DNA of 44,672 bases from Bacillota bacterium (GTDB lineage Bacteria > Bacillota > UBA4882 > UBA10575): contig JAAYMP010000163.1 of the NCBI GenBank assembly GCA_012521315.1, forward strand, positions 1 to 44,672, read 5' to 3'. Made by a program: the position numbers and the translations under genes. Positions 39,527-44,672 of the stretch are shown in pieces; positions within the stretch are counted from its first letter, which is position 1; each line of letters starts with the position of its first letter. Below the pieces are notes generated by a model. It did no database searches, had not been told where the DNA came from, and was given only the letters and a program-made list of their open reading frames with translations.

Positions 39527-40633
39527 GTGAAAGCGATCGAAATTATCTTTTATTTTGTAACACCGTTTATCATCACAAAGGTGGTGCGCAGTTCGAAAAG
39601 ACTGACGTTTCTCAGTCCAATTCTCCTTTGTTACCTGGTGGGGATGGTGCTTGGGAACCAAAGTTTAGTACCGGTTGACAAACAATTGGCGTTGTCTTTG
39701 GCCGAACTGGCCGTGCCGGTCGCTGTTCCATTGATCCTTTTTTCGACGGATATTAAACGTTGGTTAAGGTTGGCGCGGAAGACAGTGCTCTCCTTTGTCC
39801 TGGTGGCGATCAGTGCGGTCGCCAGTGCTGTTCTGGCCGCCCTTTTATTTTCTTGGGTTCCGGAGTACTGGAAAATATCGGGGATGCTGGTGGGGGTGTA
39901 CACGGGTGGAACCCCCAATTTGATGGCGATTGGCCTGGGCTTGCGGGTGCGGGAAGAGACGCTGATCCTGACCAACACTGCCGATGCGATCATGGGCGGC
40001 CTCTATTTCTTGTTCTTAGTAACCGGGGCCAAATGGTTGATCGGGAAGCTGCTCCAACCTTTTTCTTCCCCCTTTGCCGAACCGGCCTTCGCGGCGACGG
40101 CGGAGGAAGGGTCCAAAGTCGAACTGGGCTTTGCCGTTTTGTTATCCTTGCTCTGCGTGGGGATCAGCGTCGGGCTCTCCCTACTGCTCACCGGCGGTTT
40201 TGATGTCAGTATTATCATGTTAGTCCTCACGACCCTGGGGGTGGCCGCCTCTTTTCACCGGCGGATCCGCGGGATTAAAGGCACTTACGAAGCTGGACAA
40301 TATTTTATCCTGGTCTTTTCGTTAACCTTGGGGACCAATGTAAACTTCAAAGAGATCTTGAGTTCCACTTCGGGAATCTTTCTTTACACCGCCTTTGTCA
40401 TGACGACCGCCATCGTCATCCATTTAATCCTCGCCTGGATCTTCCGGATTGACACGGATACCATGATCATCACCTCCACCGCCGGGATCTTTGGCCCGGC
40501 CTTTATCGGACCGGTTGCCGAGCGTTTACAGAACCGCGAGGTGATCGTCCCCGGGTTAACCTGTGGTTTGGTGGGGTATGCCATCGGTAATTACTTGGGC
40601 TTTGCGGTTGCTTGGTTACTGATGCCACACTAA
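39527..40633 (+). CDS. DUF819 family integral membrane protein
   Basis: Multi-TM; GVYTGGTPNLMAIGLGLRVREETLILTNTADAIMGGLYF and C-terminal GIFGPAFIGPVAERLQNREVIVPGLTCGLVGYAIGNYLG. Confidence 0.8.
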   Translation: MKAIEIIFYFVTPFIITKVVRSSKRLTFLSPILLCYLVGMVLGNQSLVPVDKQLALSLAELAVPVAVPLILFSTDIKRWLRLARKTVLSFVLVAISAVASAVLAALLFSWVPEYWKISGMLVGVYTGGTPNLMAIGLGLRVREETLILTNTADAIMGGLYFLFLVTGAKWLIGKLLQPFSSPFAEPAFAATAEEGSKVELGFAVLLSLLCVGISVGLSLLLTGGFDVSIIMLVLTTLGVAASFHRRIRGIKGTYEAGQYFILVFSLTLGTNVNFKEILSSTSGIFLYTAFVMTTAIVIHLILAWIFRIDTDTMIITSTAGIFGPAFIGPVAERLQNREVIVPGLTCGLVGYAIGNYLGFAVAWLLMPH

Positions 40634-40648
40634 GATGGGAGAAGGAAG

Positions 40649-41773
40649 ATGCTGCAAATAAAAGAAGTGCAAGACGTTAACGGATTGAAAAAATTTATTG
40701 CGCTGCCGTGGACGATCTATAAAAACGATCCCAACTGGGTACCGCCCCTCCGCGGGCAACAGTTCCGCACCTTACAAGGGAAGAACAACCCCTTCCTGGC
40801 CAACGGGGAGCATACTTTCTTCCTGGCCCAGGACGGGGAAGAGCGGGTGCTTGGTCGGATTCTGGTTGGCATCAACCAGAAACTAAACCGGGAAAAGAAA
40901 AAAGCCGAGGGCTATCTGAGCCTTTTTGAAGCCGTTAACGACCGGGAAGTTGCCTTTGCCTTATTTGACGCGGCCAGCCAGTGGTTGCGGGCGCGGGGCC
41001 TGACCAGTATCGTCGGGCCGGTCTCCCCGACCAACGGCGATGATAACCGGGGCATTTTAATCCAGGGGTTTGACGGACCGCCGGTGTTGATGAATTCTTA
41101 TAACCCTCCGTATTACGAAGACTTCTTTGAGGCCTATGGCTTCAGGAAAGACATGGACCTGTTCGCCTTTTATCTGGATGTGGCGAGCTTGGATACGGAA
41201 CGGTTTGACCGGGTGGTCTCTTACGCGATGCGCAAATACAAGTTTCAGATCGAGCGGTTTGACCGGACCAAACTGGAGCGGGAGATCCGGGATATCAAAC
41301 AAATCCTTGACTTGGCGATGCCCGCCTCCTGGGAGCACTTAACCCCGCCGTCGCTGGAAGAGATCCGGTCGGAATTCCAGACGCTGGTCCAGTTTATGGA
41401 TGCTGACCTGGTCTACATCGCCCGCGCCGGGACGGAACCCATCGGTTTTGTTGTTGGTTTACCCGACTTCAACCAGGTCTTGAAACGGCTGAACGGCCGC
41501 TTGTTCCCCTTTGGTTGGGTGAAATATCTCTGGTATAAACGCCGGATCACCGGGGCCCGGATCTTTATTCAGTTTGTTGTCCCGAGGTTCCGGAACAAGG
41601 CAGTGAACAGTGCAATCTATCATCGTTTAATGGTGGCCGCGCGCCGCAAAGGCTATATCTATGGGGAGGGGTCGGCCATTGCCGAGATGAACAAGGAATC
41701 CATCCGGTCGGTGGAAGGGGCCGGCGGCCGGCTCTACCGGACCTACCGGATCTACCGGAAGGAGATCAGTTAA
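40649..41773 (+). CDS. GNAT-like N-acetyltransferase superfamily protein (YghO-like)
   Basis: KKFIALPWTIYKNDPNWVPPLRGQQ; GYLSLFEAVNDREVAFALFDAASQWLRARGLTSIVGPVSPTNGDDNRGILIQGFDGPPVLMNSYNPPYYEDFFEAYGF. Confidence 0.7.
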   Translation: MLQIKEVQDVNGLKKFIALPWTIYKNDPNWVPPLRGQQFRTLQGKNNPFLANGEHTFFLAQDGEERVLGRILVGINQKLNREKKKAEGYLSLFEAVNDREVAFALFDAASQWLRARGLTSIVGPVSPTNGDDNRGILIQGFDGPPVLMNSYNPPYYEDFFEAYGFRKDMDLFAFYLDVASLDTERFDRVVSYAMRKYKFQIERFDRTKLEREIRDIKQILDLAMPASWEHLTPPSLEEIRSEFQTLVQFMDADLVYIARAGTEPIGFVVGLPDFNQVLKRLNGRLFPFGWVKYLWYKRRITGARIFIQFVVPRFRNKAVNSAIYHRLMVAARRKGYIYGEGSAIAEMNKESIRSVEGAGGRLYRTYRIYRKEIS

Positions 41774-41830
41774 AACAAGCAGGCTTTCAGCCTCACCTTA
41801 TTAAATAAAGAAAAATTATAAGGCCTCAGT

Positions 41831-41880
41831 AAAAGAACGCACCGCTTAGCCGGGTAGATGGCTGGCTGGTGCGTTCTTTT
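41831..41880. terminator. Convergent (bidirectional) terminator between the GNAT gene and uvrA
   Basis: AAAAGAACGCACC...GGTGCGTTCTTTT, perfect 13-bp stem with A-run and T-run, inner AGCC/GGCT pairing. Confidence 0.85.
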
Positions 41881-41929
41881 CTTTTTTCATGATGGTGGTT
41901 GGAAGGTGCCTCTTCGGGTGGCCGGCGGA

Positions 41930-44672
41930 TCAAGCCTCTTTCCCGACCTGAACGAGGCCCAGCACCGGCCGGAGAACCACGCCGGTATAAGAAGCGGGGT
42001 TATTGGCCACTTCTTCCGGGGTGCCACGGGCCACAATCTGCCCGCCCTGCTCGCCGCCTTCCGGGCCAAGGTCGATCAGGTAGTCGGCGGTCTTAATCAC
42101 CTCGAGGTTGTGCTCGATCACCACGACGGTATTTCCGCTGTCGACCAGACGTTGCAAGATCTCCAAAAGCTTTTCGACATCGGCAAAGTGTAGGCCGGTG
42201 GTGGGCTCATCCAAAAGGTAAATGGCCCGGCCGTTACTGCGTTTCGCCAATTCGGTGGCCAGTTTGACCCGTTGGGCTTCACCCCCCGAAAGGGTGGTGG
42301 CCGGTTGTCCCAGCTTAATGTAGCCCAAGCCCACATCGTACATGGTCTGGAGACGCCGCTGAATCCGGGGGTGGTTGGCAAAAAAAGCCAGGGCCTCATC
42401 GACGGGCATTTCCAGGATATCGGCGATGGTTTTGCCGCGGTATTTGACCTCAAGGGTCTCCCGGTTATACCGTTTGCCCTTACAGACTTCACAGGGGACA
42501 TAAACGTCGGGCAAGAAATGCATTTCTATGCGGATGATCCCGTCACCGCTGCAGGCTTCGCAACGGCCGCCTTTGACGTTAAAGGAAAAACGCCCGGGTT
42601 TATACCCCCGAAGTTTGGCCTCGGGGGTTTCGGCAAAGACAGCCCGGATCTCATCGAAAACCCCGGTATAAGTGGCCGGATTCGAGCGGGGAGTGCGGCC
42701 GATTGGTGACTGGTCGATGTTGATCACTTTGTCCAAATGCTCAAGGCCTTCGATCCCCCGGTGCGCACCGGGATGGATGGTAGTCGCCCGGTTCAATTCA
42801 CGGGCTAAGACCGGATAAAGGATGTCATTGATCAAAGTGCTTTTGCCGGAGCCCGAAACCCCGGTAACCGCGACGAAACACCCCAAAGGGATGGACACGT
42901 CGATATCCTTCAGATTATGCTCCCGGGCTCCTTTAATCGTTAAATACTTGCCGTTGCCGGGACGGCGTAAGGCCGGGACGGGGATCTGGCGTTGGCCCGA
43001 CAGGTAGGCGCCGGTCACCGAGTGGGGGCATCCGGTAATGGCCTGCAGATCGCCGGCGGCGACCACTTCGCCGCCGTGGGCCCCGGCCCCGGGGCCGATG
43101 TCAACCAGGTAATCGGCGGCCCGCATCATCTCTTCATCATGTTCGACCACGATCAAAGTGTTGCCTAGGTCACGGAGGTTAAGCAGCGCATTGATCAGGC
43201 GGCGGTTATCCCTTTGGTGCAGGCCAATGCTGGGTTCATCTAAAATGTACAAGACCCCCACCAGGGAAGAGCCGATCTGGGTGGCCAGCCGAATCCGTTG
43301 GGCTTCGCCGCCCGAAAGGGAGCCGGCGGTCCGGTCGAGGGTCAGATAGTCGAGGCCGACGTCGACCAGGAAACCGAGGCGTTTATCGATCTCTTTCAAA
43401 ACCTGCCTGGCGATGAGCCGCTCCTTATCGGAGAGCTTCAGCGAGGCAAAGAACTGCCGGGCTTTGGCGATCGAAAAGGCCGTTACCTGGCTGATGTTAT
43501 AAGAACCGATCTTGACGGCCAGGCTTTCCGGCCGGAGACGGGCCCCGTGGCAACTGCTACAGGGGCGCATGGTCATAAAACGTTCCTCGAACTCTTGCCG
43601 GATTGCCTCCGAATCGGTCGTCCGGTAACGGCGCCTTAGGTTGTTGATAATTCCTTCGAACCGGATCTGTTGCCGCCACTGGCGACCGTTGTTGCTGTGG
43701 TAAACGACGGGGATCTTTTCCCGGCCGGAGCCGTAAAGAATGGCCTTGATCTGGGTTGGGGTCGCTTCTTTCAAGGGCCGGTCCGGGTCAAGGCCGTAAT
43801 ACCGGGCGACGCTGAGTAGATACTGGAGGGACCAGGAACTCTCGTTGGCGCTCCAGGGCAGCACCGCCCCTTCCCGGAGGGAACGGTTTTGATCCAGGAT
43901 TTTTTCGGGGTCAATCTCCTGTTTAAAGCCCAGCCCGTCACAGTCGGGGCAGGCCCCGTAGGGTGAGTTAAAGGAGAACATCCGCGGGGTGATCTCCTCA
44001 AAACTGAAACCGCACTGGGGACAGGCGAAATTGGCGCTGTACAATGTTTCTTCACCGGTCAGGGCAGCAATGATCACCAGCCCCTTGGCCATATTGAGGG
44101 CCAGTTCGACCGAGTCGGCCAGCCGCTGCTCGATCCCGGGCCGGAGGATAAGCCGGTCCACGACCACTTCGATCCAGTGTTGTTGGTACCGGCTGAGGGT
44201 GATCTCTTCATTTTCATCCAGGTTATAGATGGTGCCGTCCACCCGCACCCGGACAAAACCCTCCTTTTTCAGGTCGGTAAAGACCTTGGCGTACTCACCC
44301 TTCCGTCCCCGGACGATCGGGGCCAGGACATGAAACCTGGTTTCGGCCGGCAGGGCCATGACTTGGTCCACAATTTGCTCCACGGTCTGTTTGGTGATGG
44401 GACAGCCGCAGGTGGGGCAGAAGGGCTGCCCAACCCGGGCGAACAGCAAGCGAAGGTAGTCATAGATTTCGGTGACCGTGCCTACGGTGGAACGGGGGTT
44501 CCGCGAGGTGGTCTTCTGGTCGATGGAGATCGCCGGGGAAAGGCCTTCGATGTAGTCCACGTCGGGTTTATCCATTTGACCAAGGAACTGTCGGGCGTAG
44601 GCGGACAGCGATTCCACGTACCGCCGCTGTCCTTCCGCGTAAATTGTATCAAAGGCCAGCGAAGATTTGCCC
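41930..44672 (-). CDS. uvrA: Excinuclease ABC subunit A (N-terminus beyond the window)
   Basis: CPTCG zinc motifs, two LSGGEAQR signatures, [15 protein letters not shown]. The reading frame stays open upstream of the listed M at 44617: [29 protein letters not shown]. Confidence 0.97.
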   Translation of the reverse strand, partial: GKSSLAFDTIYAEGQRRYVESLSAYARQFLGQMDKPDVDYIEGLSPAISIDQKTTSRNPRSTVGTVTEIYDYLRLLFARVGQPFCPTCGCPITKQTVEQIVDQVMALPAETRFHVLAPIVRGRKGEYAKVFTDLKKEGFVRVRVDGTIYNLDENEEITLSRYQQHWIEVVVDRLILRPGIEQRLADSVELALNMAKGLVIIAALTGEETLYSANFACPQCGFSFEEITPRMFSFNSPYGACPDCDGLGFKQEIDPEKILDQNRSLREGAVLPWSANESSWSLQYLLSVARYYGLDPDRPLKEATPTQIKAILYGSGREKIPVVYHSNNGRQWRQQIRFEGIINNLRRRYRTTDSEAIRQEFEERFMTMRPCSSCHGARLRPESLAVKIGSYNISQVTAFSIAKARQFFASLKLSDKERLIARQVLKEIDKRLGFLVDVGLDYLTLDRTAGSLSGGEAQRIRLATQIGSSLVGVLYILDEPSIGLHQRDNRRLINALLNLRDLGNTLIVVEHDEEMMRAADYLVDIGPGAGAHGGEVVAAGDLQAITGCPHSVTGAYLSGQRQIPVPALRRPGNGKYLTIKGAREHNLKDIDVSIPLGCFVAVTGVSGSGKSTLINDILYPVLARELNRATTIHPGAHRGIEGLEHLDKVINIDQSPIGRTPRSNPATYTGVFDEIRAVFAETPEAKLRGYKPGRFSFNVKGGRCEACSGDGIIRIEMHFLPDVYVPCEVCKGKRYNRETLEVKYRGKTIADILEMPVDEALAFFANHPRIQRRLQTMYDVGLGYIKLGQPATTLSGGEAQRVKLATELAKRSNGRAIYLLDEPTTGLHFADVEKLLEILQRLVDSGNTVVVIEHNLEVIKTADYLIDLGPEGGEQGGQIVARGTPEEVANNPASYTGVVLRPVLGLVQVGKEA

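Overview
This 44.7-kb window is a bacterial chromosomal replication-origin region. Gene content and order look Firmicutes/Clostridia-like; this is inferred from gene order, not from a search. Three blocks are visible. (1) Left arm, mostly minus strand: the 5' end of a secreted protein cut by the window edge, an M20/PepV-type dipeptidase, an unknown 235-aa protein, then plus-strand capA-like and gcvT-gcvPA-gcvPB (no gcvH), a DUF559 protein, a tandem bactofilin/M23-peptidase array with a third truncated M23-like head, DUF4446, parB-parA with two perfect parS palindromes, rsmG, mnmG, mnmE, jag, yidC, yidD, rnpA and rpmH. (2) The origin: DnaA-box clusters on both sides of dnaA, with a candidate DnaA-trio/unwinding element before dnaN. 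(3) Right arm, mostly plus strand: dnaN, S4-domain protein, recF, DUF721/dciA, remB-like, gyrB, gyrA, a coiled-coil protein that looks like a YhaN/SMC-type ATPase without its P-loop, htrA-like protease, rlmH, a glucosaminidase, degV (minus), metN-metI-metQ, a HAD hydrolase (minus), a DUF819 membrane protein, a GNAT-like protein and uvrA (minus, cut by the right edge). No rRNA, tRNA, CRISPR, IS or prophage was recognised. The observations most worth a second look are the bactofilin/M23 array with its peptidase-less head next to parABS, the apparent pseudo-ATPase after gyrA, a LexA/DinR-like palindrome between parB and DUF4446, the metNIQ leader, and a MetQ without a lipobox. All family calls come from reading the translations by eye; no database search was run.
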